In this document: in pieces, positions 46,761 through 57,659 of the stretch
Position numbering within the stretch: the stretch's first letter is position 1
Layout: each line of letters begins with the position of its first letter
From: Clusia tigrina
Taxonomy: Eukaryota; Arthropoda; Insecta; Diptera; Clusiidae
Reading direction: 5' to 3'
Assembly (NCBI GenBank): GCA_920105625.2
Contig: OV050030.1
Coordinates: forward strand, 423,579,240-423,643,239
DNA: 64,000 bases
Position numbers and translations under genes: made by a program
Notes under the pieces: model-generated
Database searches by the model: none
Told to the model about the DNA's origin: nothing
The model's input: the letters and a program-made list of their open reading frames with translations, nothing else

Positions 46761-47950
46761 CTGAAATTTAATAAAATGCCGAATGAGATGCTTGAATGAA
46801 TATTTAACAGAAACTGCTCAGAGCACTTTGGAGAATGTAATAGACATACATTCTTATGAACGCGAAGGCGTGAGAGCAAATGCACAACAAAAATATTCCC
46901 ATTATTTATATGGTCTTAGTATAGCATTCCAGTTGGATAGGTTAAGCGACTCGCCGTAAGACACACCTGGGCCAGAATTTGCCCCTTGTGACACCACTTG
47001 AAAAACAAGTCCCACTTCCTCTCATATCTCCAGCTATTTGAAGCTTTTGATGAAGGCATGGATGGAACCTGCTTTTATACCCCTAGGTATCAAGGTATAT
47101 AAATGGAAATTTAGTTGAATATAAAGGTCACTACTGCAGGAAGATTACATGCGCTCATACTTCTTGAATGCTAGCCATCTTTCTTAAAACAGACTTGGTT
47201 GATCATTTCTTTTGACTAAAAATTGATAAGGCCTTCATTTCTAATATTTAATCTCTAATCACAAACAACATAAGCGATATTCTGGGATATTGTCGGTACT
47301 AGTGATATTTTACCATGTCGTTTACACCTCTTCTACTCTCACATATTAACTGAAAATAAAATTGATGTCTCGACTTCGGTTTTCTGTGAAAACAGTCAAA
47401 CTATTCCCTAAGTAGGTAAACGTTCAGCCAGTGTTAGCTCTAGTCTTGGCTGCTTATGAAAAACTCCAGTGCACTATGGGTATAATAATTCTCTCAGTGT
47501 ACTCGTATATTTAGCCTTCGCCGCATTAGCTTAGCAAACCACTACAAAATCTATATGGAAAATATACAAAATTCAATGATTTTACAGTGCTTTTCAGAAA
47601 ATACGAGTACGTTGTCATTTTCGGAAAATCTGACGAAAGATATTAACTTGTTAGCATGGTGGAACTCAAGGTGGTGTCAAGGTGATGTCAATGATCACAT
47701 GCCATGTATTATACTGAAAATCGTGTGTTGCAGAATTTCACTACTTTTGTAACTCTTCCTTGCTTCTATATTTCGGTGGTTTTGTTGGCACATAGTGAAA
47801 TTCTTTCAATAGAGAGGGTAAAGAATTGTATCACTGGTCTGTGAAAGAATTACAAAATTGCCCACAAGCCAGCATAATAGTTTTTGATGTGTGTGTGACT
47901 TGATTAAGCTCATGAGTTTAGAATTGATCCGTAAATTTCTTGAGGGTAGT
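46761..47950. other. Gene-free interval
   Basis: Nothing recognised. Confidence 0.3.
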
Positions 47951-47963
47951 TACCCAGATCATA

Positions 47964-48429
47964 GGTGTTGAAGCGTCAGTTTTCGTTGAAGCGTAAGTTT
48001 CGTTGAAACGTAAATTTTCGCAGGATGGGAACATGCGATTATAGTTCTAGGAACATTAGCCTCTATTCCATCTAGACCGATAGTGCGTGGCGAAGAGTCA
48101 CATCCTGCCCGAGGTAACCCTGCTATTTATAACAGAACACTACGGATCTAGACTGAGGAGTCAATAAACACCTCCCCGGATACAGGGTGTGGAGGAGCAA
48201 ACCTCTATAAAAAACCTCTGGGTTGGAGTAAGATGTCATACGACCCGTGTCGATGCTCAGCCTGGCTGGGGGCCCAGGTCAAAAAAATAGCCCAGTCTCT
48301 AACGGAGTGCTCCGGATACTTGGCGTCCTCCGGTTCTATCTAGCCTTGGCGCGGTGGTATCACAATGGACCCATAGTGGTCTGAGTGAGCTGGTCCTTGA
48401 ACTGGCTGCCACATTAACCTAACCTAACC
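47964..48429 (+). mobile_element. 466-bp non-autonomous retroposon with 12-13-bp target duplications
   Basis: Flanked by 'tacccagatcata' at 47951-47963 and 48430-48442. The 5' end has three degenerate 'cgttgaa(g/a)cgtaa' units, the middle is GC-rich ('cacctccccggatacagggtg', 'gctcagcctggctgggggcc'), and the 3' end has 'ggtggtatcacaatggaccc' followed by a (TAACC)n tail. There is no ORF of note. It looks complete: internal 5' sub-repeats, LINE-like 3' end and clean duplications. Confidence 0.88.
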
Positions 48430-48442
48430 TACCCAGATCATA

Positions 48443-49060
48443 ATGGATTTGTTGAGATAGCTATGACGAGAGTTTGGACAGTAATTCTGAAGGTCAAATA
48501 GAATGCTCCCACCACGAAAGGAGGCTCTGAGTATGGGTGCCTCTTTTTCTGGTGACTTATTTTAAACCTTCCTCCTCGCTGTTGTTGGTTGCTTTGAGTC
48601 AATGTCGGCCAAACTGTCAAGCAAAATCCCCCTCAGTACCACACTTCTGTAAGTACTGTTAGAACATAAAAGCTCTTAATAGAACAGAGTCAGGGGGTTA
48701 TGAAATATTTCAGTTTAAAGGCATTTTAATTCAAGCCAGGAACTTGAGTATTGCATAGGGAATGCGATCATTGATGCGCCGGGGTCTACCACCTATACTT
48801 CCACCATGTTTGTTGCTTTTGGAATGCAAACATGCATACACACACTTCCATGTGTCGTTGTGTATGAGTGTGGGTGTCTGTAAACTTGGGCTAATTTTTT
48901 GGGTGGTGTGGCGTGTGCTCTTTTGGAAGCGTAGAAGAATATGAGTAGAACTGTTATCAGAAAAGAATTCCGGAGAAAATTCAGTTGAGTGGCGTACGCT
49001 GAAGTATCAATTGGTGATCTCTTTTAAAGGAACACAGAAACCAAACCATCAAAAACAGCA
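48443..49060. other. Upstream flank of the troponin C gene
   Basis: Presumed promoter and 5' UTR region. An arthropod-type initiator word 'ttcagtt' lies at 48980, 80 bp before the ATG, without a TATA box at -30. A noncoding first exon farther upstream cannot be excluded. Confidence 0.35.
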
Positions 49061-50860
49061 ATGGATCCTACAATTGTTAGTAATTATTAAGAAAATGTTT
49101 TAATTAAAACAATATAAAAGTGATTGAAGAAAAATGTATTCTGGAATTTGGAAAACTAAATGTCCTTTTATTTTTTGGAAAATATTTTAGGACGAGGAGT
49201 TGACCACCGAGCAAATTGCTGTCCTGCAAAAAGCTTTCAACAGCTTTGATCACCAAAAATGCGGCAGTATCTCAACTGAAACGGTTGCTGATATTCTTCG
49301 TCTGATGGGTCAACCCTTCGACAAGAAGATTTTGGACGAACTTATCAATGAAGTCGATGAAGATAGTGCGTAATTAGCATGTGAAAAATACAGGAAAAAG
49401 AGCGAAAACTAATTTGAATTATCTATTACAGAGTCTGGTCGCTTGGAGTTCGGAGAATTCGTTCAGCTTGCCGCCAAATTCATTGTTGAAGAGGACGACG
49501 AAGCCATGCAAAAGGAATTGCGTGAGGCTTTCCGCTTGTACGACAAACAGGGCAATGGCTACATTCCAACCACTTGCCTGCGTGAAATTCTGCGCGAATT
49601 GGACGATCAATTGACCAATGAGGAATTGGACATCATGATTGAAGAAATCGATTCCGATGGCTCCGGCACCGTTGATTTTGATGGTAAGTTAGACACTTTT
49701 TTCTCATGCGCATACATAGTTAAAACCTTAAGTCGCCAATTATGCAAAAATTATGCAAAAAAATGCCAAAAGAAACCTAAAATCGTTGCCGGTCCATTGG
49801 CTGCTAATTAATAAGCCAATTAACAGTTCTCTCAGCTGTCAAAAGCGCCTCACATGACACACTACAAGCGAGCAGCAATACACTCATACGCTTGCAACAT
49901 ATTGGCTAACTGCCAGCAGAAGCGTTGCTGTTGCTTGGTGGTATATTTTGACAGTGAAATAACAAAGCAATGAAAATGCCACTCAAAGTCTTGACCCAGT
50001 AATAAGTAAATCATTATTGACGAGAAATGATTATTTCGTCGAAAACGAAAACAATCTGTTTTACGAAATCAGAGCACAGCAAAGCGTATGGAAATGCGGT
50101 TAAGCAGACATACTTCTAAGAAAATTAACCAATAGTGCGACTATAAATCATGTCCCCAATCATCAGCATCTTCTCTGAATGAATTATTGTCGGCAAGTGT
50201 CACTTTCCGGAACACACAAATTCACCAACTCATAAAAAACACACTCACACAAAATGTGAAAACTAAAAAAGATCTTTAAAAAAGCAACGGCAAACATATC
50301 AGATAGTGCCGCTGCAGCTGCTGGGGTCACGCCCATGCCCACTTGAAGCACTTTATATGTTGGACCCATTCTGTCTTAAGACTCTTTGACTTCCCAGTAT
50401 GAAAAGTGTGTGTTCACCTATTTTCATAAGGTACTGGAATTATACCTTTATACTGGATATTCTGCAATCCTCTGAGTGCTCACTGAACGACCGCTTGTAG
50501 CGCGTCGCTTAACCAAGGCTATTTTTATAATTTTTATTCAAGCGAACTAAATTCCCCATTGATGCTCGTATGTTTTCATAATACTCAAATTGTTTATGAT
50601 ACCAAAGTTTATTTTTGGCTTACGCTGTATCAATTTTCCATAACCAACAACAACAACAACAACAACAACACCACCACCAACAGTTTGGTAACATTCAGCT
50701 TCAGCTCCCATAGACCACACCCACACACAGTTTACTGTTGTTTTCTGATTCCGTTTTATTTTTAGTTCTTAGTTTTTTATGTGTTTATTGTCAAAATTAA
50801 TTTTCCTTTCTTTTCCAATTTTCTTCTCTTACAGAATTCATGGAAATGATGACCGGTTAA
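49061..50860 (+). CDS. TpnC47D: Troponin C, TpnC47D-like
   Basis: Calcium sensor of the troponin complex on muscle thin filaments; binding calcium relieves inhibition by troponin I. Exons are 49061-49075, 49191-49365, 49432-49683 and 50835-50860, all with GT-AG borders and a continuous frame, giving 155 residues, the usual insect length. Four EF hands are visible. Loop I (25-36, [12 protein letters not shown]) and loop III (101-112, [12 protein letters not shown]) lack key ligands; loop II (61-72, [12 protein letters not shown]) and loop IV (137-148, [12 protein letters not shown]) are canonical, so two calcium sites, as in the insect two-site isoforms. It begins MDPTIDEELT and ends EFMEMMTG. 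The third intron (1151 bp) is the largest. Position beside Cpr47E-like genes favours TpnC47D over its paralogue TpnC73F. The first exon of five codons rests on a 'gttagt' donor and the expected amino end. Confidence 0.95.
50645..50682 (+). repeat. CAA microsatellite in troponin C intron 3
   Basis: About nine CAA units followed by CCA units. Intronic, so the Asn/Thr-rich frame it opens is not translated. Confidence 0.9.
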
Positions 50861-52781
50861 TAAAGCATTCTTTTCATTTTTCAAAAGCATTTTCGTAAAA
50901 AAACCTAAAAAATTATATGTCTACGTATATATAAAATCTAATTTCGTTCGTTACTGTTTTTTCACATGAGCAATTATATATATATATATATAGAGGGAGA
51001 TCTATTTATAACTCAGTAGTATATGCAATATAAAATTTATTTACAACTGTTAAATCTGCGTTTATATATCGAAATGCCTCTGCAATGTGTGACATTCAAC
51101 CTCGGAACGGCGATGGTCAAACCGGTTTACTGGAATAGTAATATATCAGCGTGAATATATATCAAGTGATCATTTAAGTCAGCTAGCTACTCATTACAGA
51201 GTCCTGTAGGCAAAGTATCCAGTCAGGACTCTGAATTATTGCCATTGGAAAGCTTGGACAGTTCTGGGATAGTTAATGCGAAACTGAATTCATCACGGAT
51301 CATTCTAATCACAAATTAATATTTCAATAGTACCAATTAATTGGAACTGACTCAGCTTTAGTACCCTAAAATGGAATAGAATATAAAATAATGGTCTAAT
51401 GGGATGCGATGGGCTTGTTAGTTTTGAGCATAATCCCTGACATAGCCACATTGTACATTTTACTAAGAGAACTACCTGCAGCCCTTAGAAGTTTATGAGG
51501 TACAGAGACGCGGACTTACAATAATTTAGTGTAATATTTTGACAGATTAATCAAACGTGCCCATTATGAATGCATTCAATGCATATGATAAATGTTTAAA
51601 GATATCACCATCATGCTTTATTCATTAGCACTGAAGCCTCAGCAAAAAAGTTCCTGCACAATAGTATATGAGGCGTTGCACACGATCCTGGTATAACACC
51701 ATGTAAAATGGGGTCGTATCCTATCATCTCTGAACAGATAAACTGTTATATAAAAAAGAAAACTATATCTTAACTTTATTTGATCACGAATGATATGAAT
51801 CGCTGTCCTATTTAGTTAGGTCAATTGAACGAAGCAATTTTCCTACCAAAGTGACGGTCAGATCGAAAATAAGTCTGATAAGTTGTATGTGCAACTTACA
51901 AGAAATTTCTAACAATTTCATAAGTTTCAATCCAAAATTTCGTCTGTCTGTTATCTATAAACAAGGTTATTAACAGGACCTTAAAAAATTTGGCGGTTCA
52001 GAGGAACCTGTTTTATAATTGAACCGATATTAACATGTTTTATTATGGTAAATAGAAGAAGTCCTGAAGAAGTTTTAGTTCTAGTTTGACTTTCCTTACA
52101 AAAGTAACATCCCAAATATTAAAGTTGCTCAGACATAATCGCTAAGGAACGACAATTAATTAGTCCCACACGAAGTAAAATTTGTATCGTGATCTTCACA
52201 GTGACTCACACTCAGATTTATGGCGTTGCACAGTAAATTGGTTTTTTCGTTACGACTGAATTTGAGACGATGTATAGAAACTACTCTCACATACACATAC
52301 CAATAAGACTCCAACTAACAATTCCATCCCAGCTACCGATCAGTTTTGCAGCTTGTGCAGGATACATCAAGTTGACAATATTCTGCAGAAATGGACACGA
52401 TGAGGTTAACGCCTGCAAGTAGGATGCGTGCTTGTTTTATGTGTTTTTCCAATATTTTTTTCGGTGACAACCTTATCCAAACAGCAATTGATTTTGACCT
52501 TTTCCTTAGGTGTCGTTATATCTAAGTTATACGATAGTTGGCCTAATGAACAGACAGCCGATGGCATCGCATCATAGAATTACGTTCTATAGTGGTAAAA
52601 CTCCGCTATTTACTTTCTAACACATTGTACAAAATGCAACCAATACTTCAGAACGCACTGCTATCATACTGAAATCTCCTGCTTCCGACCTTCCACGTGG
52701 CAGCGATATGGAGTGTTTCTTAGCACAAATTGTTGCCACAATTCTTATTACAAACAAGAACCAGAAAAAAGGGAGCATTCA
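50861..52781. other. Troponin C 3' flank and gene-free interval
   Basis: An AATAAA overlaps the stop codon (50859-50864), probably too early to be the main polyadenylation signal; a TA microsatellite follows at 50968-50990. The rest holds no recognised gene. Confidence 0.4.
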
Positions 52782-52791
52782 AAGTCGTCTT

Positions 52792-53099
52792 TATTTCGCC
52801 TCTAACGACTTCTGCAGGAGTTGCATGGACGAGGAGGAGGAAGAATCCATTGCTCACCTGTTGTGCACGTGTCCAGCTTTGTCCAGAAGGAGGCGCACTC
52901 TCCTAGGCGACTACTTTTTGGACTCCTTGGGAGATATCTCTAAAGGAAGATTAGCTCCATCAACTGCTTCATTAAAAGCTCCAAATGGCTGGACCTTTGA
53001 AAGGGATGGGACCTGTTGTCTCATGCGATATCTCAAAGGGTCAATGTAGGCCTAAGTGCGTCCTTTTCGGGTGGCCGCCTTACCTACCTACCTACCTCC
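52792..53099 (+). mobile_element. 308-bp severely 5'-truncated LINE with 10-bp target duplications
   Basis: Flanked by 'aagtcgtctt' at 52782-52791 and 53100-53109. The reading frame gives the zinc knuckle 'FCRSCMDEEEEESIAHLLC' and 'FERDGTCCLMRYLKGSM', then a (CCTA)n tail. The 3' part of the element at 14047-14796 is the same family; this copy keeps the frame open and so looks younger. Confidence 0.92.
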
Positions 53100-53109
53100 A
53101 AGTCGTCTT

Positions 53110-53536
53110 AAAGTATTTCTGACTTTTCCCTTTGTAGCTATGCAACTCCGTGATTTCTAAATATCATTGTCATATGAGGAACTTCTCATTTCATGATGGC
53201 ATCTCTTGCTCTCTTGAATTGTTTGAATACTTGCTTGCTACTTGCTCACTGGTTCCATCATCACCTATAATTGTCAATACTGACGCCTCTCTTTTACTCC
53301 AAAAATAATAGATATATTAATACAGAATTCAATCCTAGTGGCCAGCACTTGCCACCAAATCAATTCTAGAGCGATCTGATATCTCTTTGTTTATACCCTT
53401 TTCCACACACTCTCATAGTGTTCTTTCTTGACAATTAAATCCTCAGTCTAACAGCAGCGTTGAATGAAAATAAATTTAGTGAAGGCTGTTGCAGAGTGAC
53501 GCAGACCAAAGCAACTATCGTCCGACTTAAGGGCCG
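53110..53536. other. Gene-free interval
   Basis: Nothing recognised. Confidence 0.3.
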
Positions 53537-53914
53537 ACCAAAATAGACGAGACGAAACGTGACGAGTAAGTTCAAGCAGATGTGAATCAATGTTAATAGC
53601 CAAAATGGCTATACGTATTTGATCGAAACTGAACGAAACATTTGGACGTGACGATCGGTTCCGTAAGAACCGAACTGCAAACGTCTGCTACTGGTCACAG
53701 CGGCTACTTTGTTGACACGATTGTTGTTTTTTAAAGAAATTAGAATTAAAATGCTACGATTTAATCGCCGCTGTGGGGGATGAGCTCGGAATTTATGTAA
53801 AGAGCCATCCATCGATGCGTTTGATAGCGTCACATTTTGGCTTAAATGTCAAAATCGACGTAATGAGTGCAAACGTTCGTCCAATCGCTATCGTTACGTC
53901 TCGTCTATTTTGGT
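53537..53914. mobile_element. 378-bp inverted-repeat element (MITE)
   Basis: Terminal inverted repeats of about 23 bp, 'accaaaatagacgagacg' then (a/t)aacg, at 53537-53559 and 53892-53914 with one mismatch. The interior has an inverted pair 'cggttc'/'gaaccg' near 53659 and no transposase. Flanking duplication not resolved, so superfamily is open. Confidence 0.85.
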
Positions 53915-55952
53915 CCTACCTTTAGGCAAATGCGGTATGATCGGGCGAAACGCACCAAAGGAGCAATGTTCGGAACGAAATTTATATGAAATATTGACAC
54001 CGAAGGCAGCATTTTTCCTATGTCTTACGAGTATTTGCAAAACAGTTTTAATTATCACGTACATATTTTGGTTGGTGTTCAGTTTTGACTGTGCGTGCCT
54101 GCTCACCGGAGACAAAACGCACGTGGCCCAATCGTCAATGGGAAAATTAATTTCCATCAAATTGTGCTGTTCATGCCAACATGTTTCCTGTTGCCACTTG
54201 TCAGCGCTACATGACCACTGAAAATGAATTCTTAAAATACCACCAGCAAATAATCAGTTTTGCTTTGCATATTTCAGTATCTGAGGTGTCAGAAACAATT
54301 ATTGCCACTCATGGGCTCGAAAGCAATTTCGGCCAGTACTCAACTGCCGAGAGATACCGACATCACCGCCGCCATCACCACCGCCATCACTACCGCTACC
54401 GGTGCAACCGTTGCCATTGCCTTTGCCCGCTTTGTGCAATCGTCTGCATAATGAAATTATAAATTGCACATTTAATTGCATTGCTGCCACAGCGCATAAA
54501 TCAGACTCGTAAACGGTTCAGAGTTGTTGGCAGTAGCTGCAGCAGAGCCATTTACAAGATCACTGGCAGTCCGCCGCTCGGGCTGACTGACTGCCTGCCT
54601 GCCGAACTGCAAATATGCGGGATATACGGGCATCGGCTGGTGGCATGTGGCTTGCGGCATGCGACATGTGCAGAGAGTGAGTCACTCAAATGTTGCCGCT
54701 GTGAATTTGATACGCATGGGTTGAGCATTTTGTTTTGTTTGCGCACTCAGCGAGGTGTTCGTGGGCTAATGAGTGGATTTAATTACACCGCTTACCACAT
54801 TCTCCAAAGCACAGTTTAAGTCCGCACCACACACTGCGCACCATCCTCAACGAACTGGACACAAATCTGAGTTGCCTCACATAGCCTTGGAATATGGGCA
54901 AAATTCAAGTGCACACACACTCAGTCAGGCTCGCAAGTCACACACTCACACAAATGGACGTGTCCACCGAAGAGCATTCGGTGGCGAACGTGCTCAACTT
55001 TAAAGATTGGCCTGTTCCTCTGCGCCGTGTCTTTCAATTTACTTAGTATAGTATTAAAATTATTAATTGCGAATGCGCCCATTTTTGGCAATCATTAATT
55101 TTAATACTTTCAAATTTTGTGTCTTCATTGCTAATTTTCAATGGATTCTTTGTGGCAACTTGAAAGAGGAAAATCCGCTGACAGTCTGCCAAGTTTTGCG
55201 CTGTGTGCAGCTGCCTGGACTATCGATTCATCTATGAATGGCATGGTCGGTCACAAGATTTGACAACGAACTTTTGTCACGTTACAATGCGAAATGTACA
55301 CTTAAGTGATGGTTATTTATAGCCCAGTCGAGGGAGACTTTTCGGGGCAATCTAAAAAGTGGGTGGCGCATTTGATCGATTTTCACAGCGAGAAAGGGAG
55401 TAAAGAGCGTATTTTTCAGACACTTTATTTTATTTATTTAAAATTTATAGCGTATATTTAAAGTACTTTTTAAATGGTATTTTCATGATGCAAATTTGTG
55501 ATTTATTCATTTAAAAAATTTGTGGTGAAAAACCCTCATGAGGGATGAAAACAATAGCAAACAACATGGAAAGGTGATCTAGCAAAACACTTCTGTGTAA
55601 GTGGGTCTCAATTTCAGACCCAAATATATTAAAATAGTTCGAATCGTCTTTTCGAACTTTATGTTTCCGGGAGCACAGTTCCTGAAGTAGGCAGTTTTGG
55701 ATTTGTGGAAACTTTACTCAATACTCCGTCATTTCGAAATGATGCAAATCTCTCTATTTTGTTCATTTATTTTGTATATTTGGTCTCTTATTATATCGTC
55801 ATGCATACTTATATACAAATGTTGTATTCAAAATAATAATAATTAAAGCCACAGAGAGAATGATAACATGTTTAGCAGCTGCTCCATTAGAGAAGAAACA
55901 ATTGAGCATGTCCAAAAATGTATCCTAATCTCCAAATAATCATGTATAATAT
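53915..55952. other. Gene-free interval
   Basis: No recognised gene. 54180-55000 is GC-richer and repeat-poor, with a short CACCGCCAT-rich run at about 54360-54420; overlapping frames on both strands lack domains. 55400-55950 is AT-rich. Confidence 0.35.
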
Positions 55953-56157
55953 TATTATTATTATTATATCTTACACCATAATTAATTATGATTGCAAGGT
56001 GTTAGGGGAATGAGTACTAGCTGCAGAGGCTTTCGACTCGAAGAGAAAATGATTTTATAGAAAGAAGCATTTTGGAGACCAAGCCCGTGGCAGGATTTGA
56101 ACCTGCGGCCCTCGGGGTTTGAGTCTCGCATGCTTACCACTAGACCAGGGTGGCTAT
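55953..56157 (-). mobile_element. Complete tRNA-derived SINE with 11-bp target duplications
   Basis: Best copy of the main family, about 205 bp. Flanked by 'atgtataatat' at 55942-55952 and 56158-56168. From its 5' end on the minus strand: 'ccaccctggtctagtgg' with box A, box B 'gcaggttcaaatcctgcc', 'ttctcttcgagtcgaaagcc', 'gctagtactcattcccct', 'ttgcaatcataattaattat', 'ggtgtaagat' and an (ATA)n tail. Confidence 0.92.
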
Positions 56158-56168
56158 ATGTATAATAT

Positions 56169-56965
56169 ATATATATATAAAACGCTTCAAGAAAAATTCA
56201 TAATTAGTAATACGAGTAATCAAAGGAGTGATTGTGATGTATTAAATACAAAGGGAAGGAAGAAACCAGGAAGCCTTTGTTTGACCGAAATCTCAAAATA
56301 AGGACACCGAATATTCCTCTTTTAATCATCATAAAAATAGCAACATAGAAATCTGTGCTGGTAAATGTCTCCATATCACTTAACAAAAACATGGGAGAAC
56401 ATTATTTGGATAGTACGACAAAATACTCAAAAGTGGCAGGTACTATAAAATTTCGGTCAGGAGAGCTCAGAGTGAGTGGAAGTCAATATAGGGACAATAA
56501 TATGGTAATGGAAATTGTGTTATGAAATATTAAATAGGAAAATATTATGGAAAACCAGTTCCGACCCGGTGTGGCCATTTGTACAGAGTAAAGCTTCTGA
56601 TTGCCTTCCACTTGGTGATGGCCAGATCGATCTCTGTTTCAAACATTAGCAAGTTGACACACAGCCTCCACTTGGCGGCACCTGGGTAGCTATCTCAGCA
56701 GCTATAATGGGTGCAGCGAGTCTTCCCTGACGACAAGAGGGTTGTGCGTAGGGTTTGGGCTCCGACCCTCAAAAAAATCGACTTCAGTGAAGATAAAAAA
56801 CAAAGCAATCGGTTGAACCACGAACTGGACAGGCTCCAAACTGATACTAACATAATCAGTCACAACCTCGCGCTGGCTTGGACCTGTCGTGTGTAGGGAC
56901 GGAGAAGTTCCAGCGAAAAAGGTGTTCGAAGCGCAAGCCGCTGGACGATGACGTAGAGGACGATC
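56169..56965. other. Gene-free interval
   Basis: No gene recognised. From about 56560 base composition rises and may belong to the LINE fragment that follows. Confidence 0.35.
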
Positions 56966-57140
56966 TTGCCTCCGATGGAAGGACCAAGTCGAGGAAACCC
57001 TAACCACGCCTGGCATAATGTATTGGAGAAGACGTGCGCAAAGTAGAGGCGACTGGTGAGCGCTATTGGGTTCGCCCGTAACCCGATATAGGAATGTCTT
57101 CCAAGATTTTCCGATTAGGCCACATAAGTAAGTAAGCATC
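56966..57140 (+). mobile_element. Probable LINE carboxy-terminal fragment
   Basis: Plus-strand frame 'RWKDQVEETLTTPGIMYWRR' followed by 'RAQSRGDW' resembles the conserved end of many insect reverse-transcriptase ORFs (R-W-x-D-x-V-x-x-D-L ... N-W-R-R-x-A-x-x-R-x-x-W). A 'taagtaagtaag' tail follows at 57124-57137. Upstream protein sequence is not recognisable. Confidence 0.5.
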
Positions 57141-57214
57141 GTCCCTTAGCTTATCCTGCATTTATGTCAAGTTATTTATGGATATATTTTTGAAATGAAG
57201 CACGGAATATTCTA

Positions 57215-57398
57215 GTCTATTATATCTTACACCATAATTAAAATGTGACCGCAAGGGGTGTGGCAGTTCGTACTAGCTACTGAAGCCTTCGACTCGAAGA
57301 GAAATAAGTATATTTGATACCAAGCCCGGTGCAGGATTTGAACCTGCGGCCCTCGGAGTGTGAGTCAATCATGCTTACTACTGGAGCACAGAGGTAAA
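57215..57398 (-). mobile_element. tRNA-derived SINE copy
   Basis: Minus-strand copy with box B 'gcaggttcaaatcctgcacc' near 57325-57345, 'tctcttcgagtcgaaggc', 'gctagtacgaactgccac', and the 3' part 'taattatggtgtaagatata'. The head is altered at box A (ctccagtagtaagc). Confidence 0.85.
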
Positions 57399-57659
57399 TG
57401 CAACACGGTGTGATAAAGATGAAGTTTATTATATTCCCTGTACCTGTGTTTCTATAATACACTCGAAATCTAAATAAAAAGCAACCCAAAGTTACATCCA
57501 TTACATTAAATCATTGCTAGGCAAAACCGCTCATTTATATTTTCATAGTCCTAATTTATGATCATCTCACACTAAAAAGAGGAAAGGTGTTGAAGTTTAA
57601 GAAGAGAAAATTCGACTGACAAGAAAGGTGGGTGGCCCGTAAAAACTTCCAGTTAACCC

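Noticed and set aside
49381..49614. Frame on the plus strand overlapping troponin C exon 3, and its antisense counterpart
   Set aside because: The third exon in its proper phase encodes EF hands II-III with valid splice sites; the others are shadows.
50859..50864. AATAAA as the troponin C polyadenylation signal
   Set aside because: It overlaps the stop codon and would give almost no 3' UTR; chance occurrence is more likely.
52708..53049. Single zinc-knuckle protein gene
   Set aside because: The first part is target DNA; the target duplication shows the LINE begins only at 52792, so the frame is a chance fusion across an insertion junction.
56091..56157. tRNA gene on the minus strand
   Set aside because: Same reasoning: it is the head of a complete SINE with target-site duplications.
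56702..57139. Minus-strand frame of 145 codons
   Set aside because: The opposite strand has a better explanation as a LINE carboxy-terminal fragment with a TAAG tail.
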